Assembly: GCA_013076295.1 (NCBI GenBank)
Contig: RQOL01000824.1
Span: 2,976,001-3,040,000, forward strand
Reading direction: 5' to 3'
DNA: 64,000 nucleotides
Source: Sanderia malayensis
Lineage: Eukaryota > Cnidaria > Scyphozoa > Semaeostomeae > Pelagiidae
Both the position numbers and the translations under genes were made by a program. Under the pieces are notes generated by a model. The model searched no databases, was not told the origin of the DNA, and saw only the letters and a list, made by a program, of their open reading frames with translations. Shown here piece by piece: positions 34,169 through 48,734 of this stretch. Position 1 is the stretch's first letter. Each line of letters opens with the position of its first letter.

Positions 34169-36988
34169 ATGAATGCGAAAGACTTTTCATTGCTAGTCGC
34201 AACCGTGGTCATAGTTGCTTGTGTTCCAGTGTTTTCACTAAGATGTCCGGTACGATCTTCAAATGAAGCTGACGTATACAAGGTGCAAGAAAGGCTGGAC
34301 AAGCTGACAACTAGTTTGAAGTAAGACAATTTATTTATTTTATTTTTAGATTATTTTTTGCACTGCTAAGCATTTAGCACATTCAAGTCTATTTTTATCA
34401 TGACATATAACCTATAATGTTAACATTAGTTGAAATTTGTGCATTTTGTTCCAGAGACAAATTGTTCACATCGCAAGCCCATAGCCACAAGAGAACTGTC
34501 GGTGGAAAAACAACTGAAGACGTTTATGATTATACTCTGAAAGTTTGCACACCAGATAATGATTTTCGTGCAGCCTACCAGGTTGATGTGGGCAAAGGGA
34601 ACAGCAAACGTGTTGTTATTGGACAGAGTAATGCCTCATATGCTCTTGGTGGAAGTAAGCTTCTTGAACCACTTATTTTAATCAAATTCTGTCCTTTATA
34701 TTTAATCAAATTCTGTCCTTTATATCTATCTACCAATTAATGCAAACTTCAACAAGTTGAAGGTTATTGCATATATAACAAAAAAAGAAAAAGAAATTAA
34801 AAGAAAGCAAATAGTGGTATGATCTTATCAATCTTATCTCCACTACAAGTTTTAGTTGTTTATGTAAATGTAGTGGATTGTTTGTTAGTTGCTGATCACA
34901 CAAGTTGCATTGGCATTTTGTTTGCCCAAAACAATATTTCAAACATGAATTTGACATCCCCTGTTTCAAACAATTTCTTTCTTGAACGATTTTCCATTTC
35001 TCCTTATTTTGCTATATAGTTTTGTTGGGACATCTTTTATTTTGAATTTGCTATACCTAACAGATTTCAGTTTTGTTAGAGAAATTGAGATAATGGATGC
35101 CAGCTGTACTATATGAGAATCGTATTGAAGAAAAATCAGATAATTTTTGAAACATCAGATAATTTTTGAAACACAGACCTGCCAATCTGGTTAAGTCAAA
35201 AACCTGGAGGTTATGGGGCCAAAAAATTTTTTGAACTCAAGCTGTTGTTGTTGTGGGCCGTAACCTCAATTCCAGGCTAGTTCAGCAAGAGGCAGTTGGG
35301 AACGAGGTCGGTTCCGAATGCTGTGAGGCAGTTTCGAAGAATCAAAACAACGAACGTTGAAAGAAAGAAAGAAAAAGGAAAGAAAAATAGTATTTATTTA
35401 TTCATCAGTGACTGTCAAAATAAGGTTAACTTAATGGAGAAGCTTAAAATGCAGCTAAAAGCTAAGAATTTCAAGCTACAGTTGAAAGCAGCGTCTTTAA
35501 TTGTGAACTTACTTAAGTTACATCTAACCGGGAGATTTTCTTGGTGTACCGTGAGGGCGGGGGAATCAGTGGCATACCGGGAGTCCCCCGGTCAAACCGG
35601 GGGAGTTGGCAGGTCTGGAAACATCAGATAATTTTTGAAACACCAAAGGATTTGAGTTAATCTATTCTTGTCTTCTGATATTCTTCTTAAATGATATAAC
35701 TATTTTTGTAATTAATTTTTCAGCTGATTGGATTTTGATCGTATATGGAGATGGTCAGAAATATAAAAGTTATTGTGACAAAGAGAGCCGTGAAACTTGG
35801 GTTAAAGTTATTTGTGACAAGTCTGGAGCAGTAAGTAAAATTGTATTATTTTTGTAGACATTTATCAAGACCAAACCCCTCAACAATTACACTTATCCTG
35901 GATTATAGATGCACGATTCATTTCTGGCAGTAAATATTGTTAAATTGAAACCTTCTATGAAGTCTTTCTAAATCAAGTTCCAGTTAATTTCTTTCAACAG
36001 ATACACTTCTTTTTTAGGATACAAAATTAAAAGTTTTGGAGGAGAGTCGCTGGAGAAATGATGACAAAACAAAAATTGGATGTTATTATTTGCTTGAATT
36101 AAATCACAAAGCTGTATGCTCTGCTAAAGAATCCAAATTAAGTGGAGGAGCAATCTTTTGCATAATGTGAGAAGCTTTTTCTTTATGGATCATTTATCTT
36201 TAATATCTGATAAATCTCTTCAAGGTACTTTTTGTAGACTTCAAGAGAAATTAACCCTCAGGTCATGTTGCTTTATATAATTCTTCTTTTGTTAATACTC
36301 TGTTGTTAATCTATCTATCTTTTACTTTGTTCTATCTTTATTTATATTATATATTATATCTTTATTATTTATATTATATCTTTCTTTCTATCTATTTATC
36401 TATTTTTTTCAGATTGTTTTCTTTGGCTGTTGCCTATCTACTATTTGGATTTTTGTTCCAACGTTTTGCAAAAGGAGCTAAGGGATGGGAACAGATTCCA
36501 AACTATACTTTTTGGAGAAAAGTTGGCAATATGTCAGCTGTGAGTATCATTGATTAAGTTACTTATTTGATACCAACTTGTTTGTTAATTAACTTATTTT
36601 TCACTTATTTTTTTGCAGGATGGTTGTGATTTTGTTTGCCGGAGGCCAGATCGTCCAACCGGCTCCTATAAGGTAAGAATCCAATTCTATCTTTTGGAAT
36701 TCCTAATTTATTATAAGATGGAACATTACTTTCATAACAAACTCCATTTTACAAGTTTCTTGATATAATAGGCTCTTTAATTATCTTATTAACTGCTGTT
36801 ACACAAATGTTTTTTTATTTGTCATAATTAAAATTCTTTTTCTTTGAACTGCTTTGCAGTTCATTAAAAGAATCAACTTGATAATTTTTAAAGGAAGAAT
36901 TGTATTTATTATTCTTCAGGGAATGGCAGACGCATTAGATATTGATACCAGTGATGATGAACATGATGATCACCTTTTGCCAATGTAG
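34169..36988 (+). CDS. M6PR: Cation-dependent mannose-6-phosphate receptor
   Basis: Type I membrane receptor that sorts mannose-6-phosphate-tagged hydrolases from the Golgi to lysosomes. Exons 34169-34320, 34455-34654, 35724-35830, 36018-36166, 36413-36539, 36618-36672 and 36920-36988 (TAG). The start at 34169 gives a signal peptide (FSLLVATVVIVACVPVFS). The P-type lectin domain keeps the equivalents of the sugar-binding Q (AAYQVDVGKGNS), R (KESRETWVKVIC), E (VLEESRW) and Y (CYYLLEL). A membrane helix follows (LFSLAVAYLLFGFLF), then the conserved tail motifs GAKGWEQIPNYTFW and DGCDFVCR. The C terminus DDEHDDHLLPM is the acidic-cluster dileucine signal for endosomal sorting by GGA proteins. 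Intron 2 holds a small transposon, and a MULE lies 86 bp after the stop. Confidence 0.93.
35174..35617. mobile_element. Small DNA transposon in M6PR intron 2
   Basis: A 444-bp unit with inverted ends cagacctgccaa / ttggcaggtctg. It is flanked by gaaaca on both sides (35168-35173 and 35618-35623), which fits a target duplication. It sits inside a local repeat, catcagataatttttgaaac, copies of which lie on both sides. It has no transposase. Confidence 0.7.
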
Positions 36989-37073
36989 AAATAATCACTG
37001 ATTTAGAATATTTTGCAATTCTGTGCGATCTGAATTTTGCACAAATCAAACACATTTTGGCTATGATAAATAT

Positions 37074-40000
37074 GGTTTCTGGTCAACTCGCCCCGCTACC
37101 AACTCGCCCCACTACCAACTCGCCCCACTTCAAAAGTCAACTCGCCCCACCTTACAAGTCAACTCGCCCCACCTTACAAGTCAACTCGCCCCACTTCAGA
37201 AGTTAACTTGCCCAACGGTACGAGTCCTCGTTACAGCTTCGGTGAATGTACATATTTTGGTGAATTAAGTTTGATGTATATTTTTATTTTGAAATTTTAG
37301 TTCGTTGATGGCCTGTGTCAGAAAAAATTAGGCCCCTTTTCCGACTTTATTTGTCACACACAAATCAAGTGAATAATGTCTTGTTTGATAAAGGTGGGAG
37401 AGTATGAGTAAACAATGATTTTGAGCAAATTCATCTTTACAACTTCTAATTAAGTCGAAAATGAAAATCGTTGCAAATCTGTGCATGAAAATCTGTATAG
37501 CCTAAATTATCATTTTGGAGTCCCTTTCTTTTGAAGAAAAATGAATCTTTCGATTCATTTTGAAAGATCTTTTTGTTTGAAAGATTCTCCCCCAAGTGAA
37601 TTATTCCTCGTAAGAAACTATTTATAGAAACTCCGGGCTGCTGAACAGTTAAGAATTATTATAATAAGAATAATTAACATATATATACTATAGTAAACAA
37701 GAAATGCACACATCATATATCTACTTAAACAATATCGCTTACAAGATTACACTTTTTAACTAACTAATTATTTTTTACTACAAAAGAAAATTTAACTAAT
37801 GTTTATTGCGATGGTCCATTTAAGTATGAGCAGGCACGTAATAACCCCGAGGTTGAAATTCTTTCCTCTGTATAATCGTCCCACAATTTAAAAAATCGTC
37901 CTTGTCTGTTCTTGTGCACTTTTCTTTGATACCGCGAAAGTTTCCCATCTCTAACTTGACGCATCTGTAGATTTACTAATTTTGCTTCACGGTGAAGCAG
38001 TGGTACCAGTAAGTAAAACTGTATTTTACTTCTACCCGCTTTATTATTGAGCCTTCTGTGCCATCCCTCAACATCATTGTTTGTTCGTACTGGTTGCTGG
38101 AAAACAGACCACGAAGATGGATCCCACACTGCTGACTCAATCCAGGTATTTTTGACATAATCAAGCAGAGGTAGAAGTAAATTTGTTGCTCTGCCTTCCA
38201 AAACGGCAAATGTTTCTGCAATGTGTTCAGTTGGCAAAAAAGGCAATGCAAGGATCTTTCTGACAAAAGCGTGGACTGCAGGATTCTCCTTGTACATTGA
38301 TTGAAGACCAATCTGCTGAACTTTTCTCCAAACTGCTTGCGTCCAGTGAAAGCAGCAACCTTGGATGTTGGCATCAGGAATGACTTTTCTGCATGCTTTC
38401 CACATTGCTGCTTCAAAATCCAAAACAATTTTCATCACAGCAGGATTTGCAGGCAGGACTTCCAAAATAGCCCTCAGAGCAGCAACATAATCTTTTGTCT
38501 TTCTTTGAGACATAAGAATAAATGCTAAGGGCACTTGCTTAACATTACCAGCATCTCCTTTCAAAAATGCGTGGATTGAAAACAGTTGCACAAATGGATT
38601 CTTCACCAGTTTGAAAGTTCCATCCATATACCATGTCTTAGCTTTACTGAGAAGTTCCAGCTGAGTGTTTGTGGCGAATATCAAATGCCTTTGATTGTTT
38701 CTCATGATGTCTGCTTGAAGAAAGTCTTCGGGAAGAAAAGAATCAGCAAGTTCAAAATCTGTTGATGTTGGCTCCTCTGGACGAAGTTTTTGGCGGTGCC
38801 TGTTAGCTTGGCGTACCAGGTTGGTCATTTTTGCTTGACTGCATCGAGGCTGCTTTAAAATGTGTTCCTCGTCACGTACGAATATGTCTTCGACAATATT
38901 TCCTGCAGATTGGAAAACGTTGCTCACGGCTGTCTTCTTGACCTCGGCTACAATCTTTTTGTCAACGAAACTCCTGGTTTACCTGGATGGCAATGAATCT
39001 GCGCCCCTCTTGAAAATGATTCGTCATCCTGCAGCACAGTAGCGCCACAATATACAGTTTTGTTCCGAACACTACACCTCCAAGAGATTTTTCCACTTCT
39101 CCAATTCCGTTTTTTCACATATGTGTACCCTTCACTGTCAACGAGCTGCTGCTTCCCACGCTGCGATGCTGATTCGACAATTTCGTACGTCACACGGCTT
39201 TCTGGGTTGTTATCTTGGCTCTCTGGCAAATTTGCATCTTCAATCGGGTCCTCCTCCATTGGAACTACATTTTCGAAGTTGCCAGCAGCCTGAAAGATTG
39301 AGGTAAAGTGTTTAATTAATTAATAATTAAAAGTGATCTAGCCTACCCAAATTCAGTTCAGAATTCGTTTTTCATTTATGTATTTTAATTTAAATTTTTA
39401 GTGGTAGCTTACCTGAAATGATAATTCCTCCATTCTAGAGCTTTCAGCATTTGGCTCTTCTAAGTTGCTAAACAACTCTGGTGTTCCGTTTAAGTTTCTG
39501 CATATGTTGCATTGCCATTCAATATCGTCCCCGTTCTTATTTAACTGACGGTATTGCTCGCGTGTCACCCCACTTTTACATGTCCTGTGCTGCCATCTTC
39601 TACAAGAATCACAGTCTAATGCCTCTTGTCTCGGTCTCACTTCCTTGGCGCAAACAACGCATTCGTGATTATGTTCCATAGCTGGCTAGTCGATTTCATT
39701 TGTGATAACTTAATGATAACAGTGAAAACTGATATGATATGACGTGGGTTCAGTTTAAAAACATGTGGCATACTCGAAATTAACCAATAGAAACAAGTTA
39801 AACATTTAATTGGTTACGAAACTAACCAATGAGATAACAATACTTAACAATTGAAGCGGTAAAAACAAATCTATTCAATAGAGGTGCTACATACAATTAG
39901 CGCGTAAAACATAGACTATTGTCATGAGAGGAGTGGGGCGGTCGCTGTTATATTCTCATGTGGCGAGTTGACTTCACAGGTGTGGCGAGTTGGTAACACA

Positions 40001-40085
40001 TGTGGGCCGACTTGACTTAGAAGTGTGGCGACTTGACCATAATATGGTGGGGCGAGTTGGAAGTGGGGCGAGTTGTCCAGCTACC
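37074..40085. mobile_element. Mutator-like (MULE) transposon with FLYWCH and PHD-like domains
   Basis: A 3012-bp element bounded by inverted ends (ggtttctggtcaactcgccc; reverse of right end ggtagctggacaactcgccc) and an exact 8-bp target duplication, ataaatat (37066-37073 and 40086-40093). Both ends carry clustered caactcgccccac subrepeats: five to six at the left and a similar number, diverged, in inverse orientation at the right. The transposase gene is on the minus strand. The insertion lies just 3' of the M6PR stop codon. Confidence 0.88.
37803..39679 (-). CDS. MULE transposase: PHD-like finger, FLYWCH finger, MULE DDE domain (one frameshift)
   Basis: Cut-and-paste transposase. Exon 1 (39679-39413) starts MEHNHECVVCAKEVRPRQEA and encodes a PHD-like zinc finger (CDSCRRWQHRTC, WQCNIC). 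It splices in phase 0 to the exon starting at 39289. That exon encodes a FLYWCH finger (YTYVKKRNWRSGKISWRC, then CGATV and QIHCHPG). Near 38970 the frame must shift once: FLYWCH runs into TAG, while the MULE frame continues from KIVAEVKKTAVSN. The 374-residue MULE frame (38927-37803) is intact, with WYMDGTFK, LDFEAAMWKA, CCFHWTQAVWRKV and TNNDVEGWHRRLNN giving the D, D and E catalytic positions. The shift, beside an A-run (acaaaaag), may be a disabling indel, a base-call error or recoding. Confidence 0.82.
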
Positions 40086-40870
40086 ATAAATATTACTTGA
40101 TTGGAATCCTAATATGCAACCTTTTACCCCAGCGTCACCCTTTAATACTCTGAGCTGAATCCAGTTAAGTGCCAAGAGCTATTGAAACAATATTCCCCAT
40201 GCTAAATTATGTAATTTCCACTTTTAATAATATCATTATGCTGTGAGACTTACAGCTGTAGTAGGCTTGATACCAAGGTTTATATTTTCTTGCAAATTTT
40301 GCTAGTTTTAGGGAACATTTTTAGAATTAGTGGTTTTGATTATAATGCTTTGGGTTGATTGGATGAGCAAGGCCAAGTAATTCGGCAGCTTATTTATCTA
40401 GTTATTTATTTTATTGTTTTAATTTTCTCATTTCTCATAATTTTCACGAAAATTACGGAAAAGGTAAGAGAAACTTTGATCCACTGATTTACTTCTGGAC
40501 CTTCCATGTGAGTACCTATCTAGTTTACGGACCAGTATGGCCTAACTATTCATTCTCTGTCGCGAGACTTTCATGTTGAGCATTGGGCTTATGTGAATGC
40601 CGTTTTTCTTTGCAGGAAACATTGTAAAGAATACCCAAAATTGTTTACAAAGGTGAGGAGATCTAGCTATTATTATATATTGCTACAATATTAATAATTG
40701 TTTGTAATTTTCTTCAAATTATGCTCTGTAACTTCTAAAATTTTCTACCAAATCTCGAACTCGAGGATGGGCTTGGGCTGGGCCTAGCTAATTTTTTTTT
40801 TGAACTTCTGTGTTACTCCAAACTCATTCTTTTGGATTGAATTTACTATATGGTCATGCAAGGAAGATAA

Positions 40871-42605
<1,735 letters not shown>

Positions 42606-43974
42606 AACTTGGTGGAGGAGTAAACTTCAAACGGGTAACTTTGTATTTTGACTTCCCTTGGTGCACTGTAATCAACATCTTTATTACTGGCAGTTGGTGT
42701 GAATTATTGTAATGGACAATGCAATGATGTGATAGGAACTCTAAAATGGTAATTTTAAAATGAAAGAATAGCAATTCTGTAACAGTGATCTTATATTGCG
42801 ATAATTTAATTATATATGCACTTTTTTACACCAATACTTTATTGCATAATCAACTTATCAGAGATTGCTCTTTTGAGACAGTTGCGTTGCAGGTAGGATT
42901 AACAGTGTGGTCCATGTTTTACCCCAGTGATGACAGAACAAACAGTCTTGGTCTAATGTTTATGTTAGATAACTAACTGATTTGAATAGAAGATCTGAGG
43001 GGTATTTTATGGAATGCTGAATCATTGAATCTTAATGTCTTGGTAAGTCAGATTTTGTCATGTTTTACATTTATGGTATGATTTGCATTTGCAAGGTTGA
43101 TTTGAATACAGTCCTTTTTTGAGGCTAATACACTTTGTTCTAATACGCCAGATTTAAATTTCTCGATGATTAACTGGCACAGAGGAAACACCTGACGATG
43201 GAATGTAGCAGAAGTAGTCATGGAGATTGAGCAAGGAAACAATATGGAGCAATTAAAATGTTCAAGGTAAAATTTATTCATAATTATTCAATAATAATGC
43301 ATGATTATTCAATACCTACTATAAATATTCAATAATGATTAAGAGAGCAACAAGCATTAGGGAGGTTTTTTACTATTTTCTAAAGGGGTATTTTATTTAA
43401 AGTCTTACCTGTGAAAATTTCAGTCCTAATACCCTTATTTTTTCATCATAGATAAAGACTTGAAAGTTATGTTTCTGCCAGAAGAATATTGCACTCAAGC
43501 AGGCATTTCCTTGGACAATTTTTATTCATAAATCACAATGACTCTATACATTAATTATTCTCATTTCCTATTATTCCGCTTGTATATTTCATTCATATTA
43601 AAATCTTAGGGTTTGTTTTCTGTGTCTTGGGGTGTTAAGTATAGGCTAACATAGGATCATTAGAGAGTAATCTAACGTAAGTTGAATAAATGTTAGGATT
43701 TTCAAGGAAATCTCTTCTAGTTATAGGATAACTTAATAGAAATAACTAGAGTAAAAATGTGACGTAGCACATAGATAGGCTAACAAGGTGAAAGGGTGGG
43801 GTAGCAGAGGGTGGAGAAACTGGGGGGAGGGGAGAGCTGTAGCTGCTGTAGATTTATGGTGGCTACAGCTCGCATGGGACCCCCGAGAGTGGGTCCCATG
43901 AAAACAGGGTTGTCCCGGACACTCTGATTTTTAAAAGGTGGGAGGGAGTAGAATAAAAAATAAAAAAGACCCCC

Positions 43975-44190
43975 CATCTCAGCAGCCACGCCAAGGCCTG
44001 TCCAGTGAAGTGCTGCTAAACTATCTCACATCACATTGGTCTTCATGAGTCTGGCTTCTGGTCTCTTGGTCCACCTTTTCAACATGTCCTTGGGTTATAA
44101 TCTTCATTCCAAATGATAAGGAAATGCTGCATCTAAAATTATTGCTTATTCATACAATGATATCATCACAATATATATCCAAGTTTATTA
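43975..44190 (+). pseudogene. Decayed inverted duplicate of the exon at 46018-46258
   Basis: Reads ccccatctcagcagccacgc ... tggtcttcatgagtctggct ... tgtccttgggttataatctt, aligning along about 215 bp with the minus strand of 46260-46030. The copy has an in-frame TGA (tct tca tga) where the other copy has tct tcg tgg, and many further changes. It is therefore non-coding. Confidence 0.7.
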
Positions 44191-44861
44191 GCCCATAATG
44201 ATACTTATAATGAAAAATAGGCTATGAAGCCGAAGTTACAAGTCAACAAATCCGTAATACACAGCTCTTGAAGTCAGAACGTGAAACCTGCTAGCACATA
44301 TGCCAAACGTTTCCTATGCCAGATTATTATGAGAGTATTAAGCATTGCCCCCCGTAGGCCATAGCGTCATTGCATTTACTGCACCCCCCAGATCGTATCA
44401 TCATTATCTGATCAGACGACTGCCGAACAACACAATACAAGAGCGTGTACCACTAAATTTTGGCCCATCATACGAAATTGTCTCAAAGAAACCTAGTTCT
44501 TTGTTTAAAGTGAAATTTGCAAATATCTGAAAGAATTCACGCAAAACAAATGAACATCTTTGTGCAAATAAAAAAAGAAATAAAGAATTCAAATAGTATA
44601 AATAAAACGAATAACTATGGAGAGGGAAAAGTGTTAACTAGCTAATTCTCCAACCTTTAAGCAACCTAGTAACTAAAGAGAAAGCTGTAACTCTTGTCAT
44701 TAACCTCTGGTGCAAAATCTTGCATTGCCTACGTCACTACTCCTCCACATTGCCCCATTGAAAATTCTTCATGGCTAATAAATGCTAGCACGAGTAAACT
44801 ACAACTATTGCAACCCATGACTTAAAGCTAACATCTGATACTAAGGTTGACACTATTGTCA

Positions 44862-45009
44862 TACAGTAAAAACCCGCATATAAGTACCTGCAAACTGTGC
44901 ATCCAACCTATTGTTTTGAACAATATGCTATTGTTTCCTCTATTGTTTTAAGCAGAAATACAATCTTGAACGTTTGTAATCCATTAGTTATATGCGGGTG
45001 TTTACTGTA
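44862..45009. mobile_element. Tc1/mariner-type MITE
   Basis: A 148-bp element with inverted ends tacagtaaaaacccgcatat and tatatgcgggtgtttactgta and TA at both edges. The core (gctattgtttcctctattgt) recurs at 54318-54452 in prohibitin-2. Confidence 0.8.
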
Positions 45010-46017
45010 CGTCATTGCTGCTTCAGGGGACTCTCCTTAGAGGACTATACCACAATACTTAGAAACACAACACCACTGTACAACTGTATTGTATCAGAAT
45101 CAGTAAGTTATAGTTAAGAGGCCCTTCTATCGATCCAAAGTTATACCTAAGCTGATCTTTGTTATTGTGCTTGCATACACAACAGCAATAAATAGGGAAA
45201 TGTTTTGTGACACAGTGTTTAAGACTAGACTCATACTAAAGCTTTTATCATAACTTCACAGTGCTAGACAACTGAAGCGTTACATTTATATAGAACAATG
45301 TATTATTCGTACATAGCCATATGCTGAGTCACCAATCACTAAGAACTTGATATTGTTACTACGTTATTGCTCTTTCACAGTGTCCTTTTAAACGTACCTT
45401 AAAGCTGATAAATGTTAATTGAGCAAACTATAAATCTTGTAGCTAATGACTGAAAACTGACATTTAACACCAAGGCTAGGCTTTCAGTGTTATACCTTGT
45501 TACCTTCTTATGTTGCTAGAAAATTCTAATCGAGAAAGCAACTATAACCAACTATAACATGAATTTGCTTATCAAAACTGTTGTCAAATAATACACACAT
45601 TTAACCATAAAAAGAGTGTGATGAAATAAAATAAGAAAAAGAGCTCACTGCTTCCCCTATCTTACCTCCAATAAAGAAGAAAACTATTACTAATCTATGA
45701 CTAGTAAAAAAATTAAAAAATAAATTCTAAACTGCGTAATATTGATAAGTATCCTAATAAATGCACAAAGATGTCAATTTAAATCGGTGAATTATTGCCT
45801 ACTTGGGTAGCCAGGGTCAGGGTTCTGATGCATGCTCTTGCGTAAATGAGGTCTAAACAGCCCGATATCAGATTCAGCGACCCAGGCTTCAACTACGATG
45901 ACGCGTACAATGCTTAATACATCTCCTAGATTTTGGATGCCAACAGATAACAAATCCTTCCTTCTCGTGCTGTGCACACAAAAATGTCAACAAGCAACTT
46001 TGTTTTGAGCCCGGCCC

Positions 46018-46258
46018 TTAAATACCTAGCAGTTTGGATATTATTGTGATGATAAACACGCATGAATAAGCAATAACAAAAGATGCAAACATTTCCTCAC
46101 CATTCAGATGGAGATTATAACCCAAGAACATGCCAAACAAGGTGAACAAGAGAACCAGAAACCAGAGCCACGAAGACCAACATGACGTAAGATAGTCCAA
46201 CAGCACTTCACTGGACGTCTGGCCTTGGCATGACTGCTGAGATGGGGGCTCATTACAT
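46018..46258 (-). CDS. Possible terminal exon of an unrecognised membrane protein
   Basis: After an AG acceptor at 46260-46259 the minus strand reads CNEPPSQQSCQGQTSSEVLL, then two hydrophobic segments, WSSWLWFLVLLFTLFGMFLG and MFASFVIAYSCVFIITIISK, and stops at TAA. This would be a C-terminal pair of membrane helices. A possible upstream exon at about 47455-47370 (MKLACFSISRIAEVVQQYLS) ends in a phase that does not match, so the gene model is incomplete. The inverted copy at 43975 shows the segment has been duplicated. It may be part of a real gene or of a transposon-borne fragment; I cannot name a family. Confidence 0.3.
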
Positions 46259-47574
46259 CTGCAACGCTACAATAAATTAAATAAATATTAATAACAATGC
46301 ATACAACTACTATATAATTTAACATCACATAGGCAAATTCACAAGCATGAAAATGGTATATCGTCAATTTGCTCAAGCTTATCTTGATGCTACCAATGGG
46401 ATAAAGGGAATACAACAAGGCAGGTTTTGCTGTCTTGGCCCCCATAGATTAAGCTTATGTCTTTACGGTGTGGCCCAAGGCGGATAGGTCTAAGGCGGAT
46501 AGGCAGATACATCTAAAACTAAGGCGATTGTCTCCCATGCTTGTAAAAGTGCCGAGAATTACAATATGCACTTATGATCTTATTGAACCTTTAACAGAAA
46601 TTGACCATTGCAGAATCAAGCATTAAATTATTTGAATAGAAGTTCGAATTAATCACATCATAAAGTCATTATACTGCATTGTCATCTTCTTTCCTCATCT
46701 TCTCCTTTGCAAAATCAGCTTGACAATAAGTTCATATACTGAAGCATTGCTTACATTATACCTTAACATAATCTGCAATGGTCAATTGAGCCCGCTTCCA
46801 AGATAATACTAAGCATACAAGGCAACCATAATGCTTCAAAAAAATCAGATGATAGTCATCAAAGAGAATTCTCTTATAGGTATGACTATGAGAAGTTATC
46901 TCTTGTTGCTATGATCGAATATAAAAACATAATTGAGGATAGGAATCCATCCCAGCAAAATCGAGTTGCATGAAGCAAATCATTGTATTCAAAATCTTGC
47001 AATTATATCTATAATGGTGTGATCAGCTATGGTCAGTACTTTATACCATAATTGGCTTTATAATGTTCCATACAATGGGCAGCACATTTTTGAAGCATTA
47101 TGGTATCTAATCAAATGATAAAGCAACTATAATCACAGTATAATCATAGGATAAGTCTCGCACATAGAGCATTAAGAATAGCTACTAGTGAACAGCTGGT
47201 ACAAATATTAAAGCAAATGTTTTTATACTCCTCTTCTCAAAATAAGAATACTCCATCTTTCAATAGGGCTGTGGAAACAAATGAAAATTCAATTACTTGA
47301 TTGACCATGGTGTAAGAGTATTAAATAAAAAACATTAAAGAGATTCTTTAAATAAGATGACCCTACCTTGATAAAATCTTGATAAATATTGTTGAACAAC
47401 TTCTGCAATCCTTGAGATGGAAAAACAAGCTAGCTTCATGACTTGGAAGTCAAAATCTAAAAAAAAAATAAAAAAAAAAATTAAAGGAATGAATAAACGA
47501 TCAATTGAAAAAGCTGATGAAAAGTGTCCACCGAAACAAGCTGCAAATATTGACAAAAATTGTGCCAAAAATTA

Positions 47575-48275
47575 TCAAACATAGCTGCATTATTAACCAA
47601 AACTAACTCCATACATTGACCAAAATTAGCTGTAAATATCGACCAAAACTAGCTACAATTACTGATCAAAATTAGCTGCAATTATTGATAAAAATTAGTT
47701 ACAAAAATTGACCGAAACTAGCTGTAAATATCAGCCAACACTAGCTACAATTATTCATCAAAATTGGCTGAAAATTATTGATCAAACCTAGCTGCATATA
47801 TTGACAAAAACTAGCTGCAACAGTTGATCAAAACTAGGTACACTTATCAACCAAAACTAGCTACAATTATTGATCAAAAATAGCTACAATTATTGATGAA
47901 AATTAGCTAGAATTATTGATCAAATCTAGCTGCAAATATTGATGAAAACTAGCTGTTAATATCAAACAAAACTAGCTACAATTATTGATGAAAATTAGCT
48001 GAAAATTATTGATCAAACCTAGTAGCTGCATATATTGACAAAAACCAGCTGCAAAAATTGATCAAAAATAGCTGCAAAAATTGACCAAAACTAGCTGTAA
48101 ATATCGATCAAAACTAGACACACTTATTAACCAAAACTAGCTGCAATTGTTGATAAAACCTAGCTGCAAATCTAGCTGTAAGTATTGACCAAAACTAGCT
48201 GCAATGACTGATCAAAATTAGCTAGAACTATTGATCAAACGTAGCTGCATATATCGAAAAAAACTAGCTGCAAAA
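47575..48275. repeat. 23-24 bp minisatellite (attgaccaaaactagctgcaa)
   Basis: About 28 degenerate tandem units of the form attgatcaaaactagctgcaa with variants (ctagctacaattattgatca). Each unit has a central tagct. Ends are gradual. Confidence 0.85.
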
Positions 48276-48734
48276 GTTTAACGGCTTAGTTTCCTAAATA
48301 CCAGAAAACTGTGCATTGACAAGTCAATTGAAAAGTATGACCAAAATTGCTTGATACAAAGTTGAATAATATTGGCAATGAATTGGGATCACTGTGCAGA
48401 TAGAATCAAATAAAGATGTACTTACTTTACATGAATATGCACCAAAGTGAGTTTCCATATGCATGGAGTGCAACAAAATGCCCCTTTGTATTAGTTAAAA
48501 CTGGCTGTTAACATATTGTTGAAATGCGATGTGAAACCAATAACGGGGACTAAAGCATCCAGCAATTGACTACAACAATCTTCTTAAATGAGTGCTGCAA
48601 AAAAATGAAGAGGAAGGTTTAGCTTGCTCAGACGCCTAAATATCTATATTTGATCCTATAGATATAAATATTATCAAAAAATAATTAATATATATATAAT
48701 ATATAAACGCACAAAATAATATAAAGAGCGAATG

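Noticed and set aside
35296..35631. 111-codon frame with Lys-rich start
   Set aside because: It lies wholly within the transposon in M6PR intron 2 and ends in its terminal repeat.
37023..37268. Frame with repeated NSPHYQLAP-type motifs
   Set aside because: It is the translated terminal subrepeat (caactcgccccac) of the MULE.
45792..45977. Minus-strand frame ending LRKSMHQNPDPGYPSRQ
   Set aside because: Could be a 3' exon, but no acceptor with matching phase or related exon was found; left out as unsupported.
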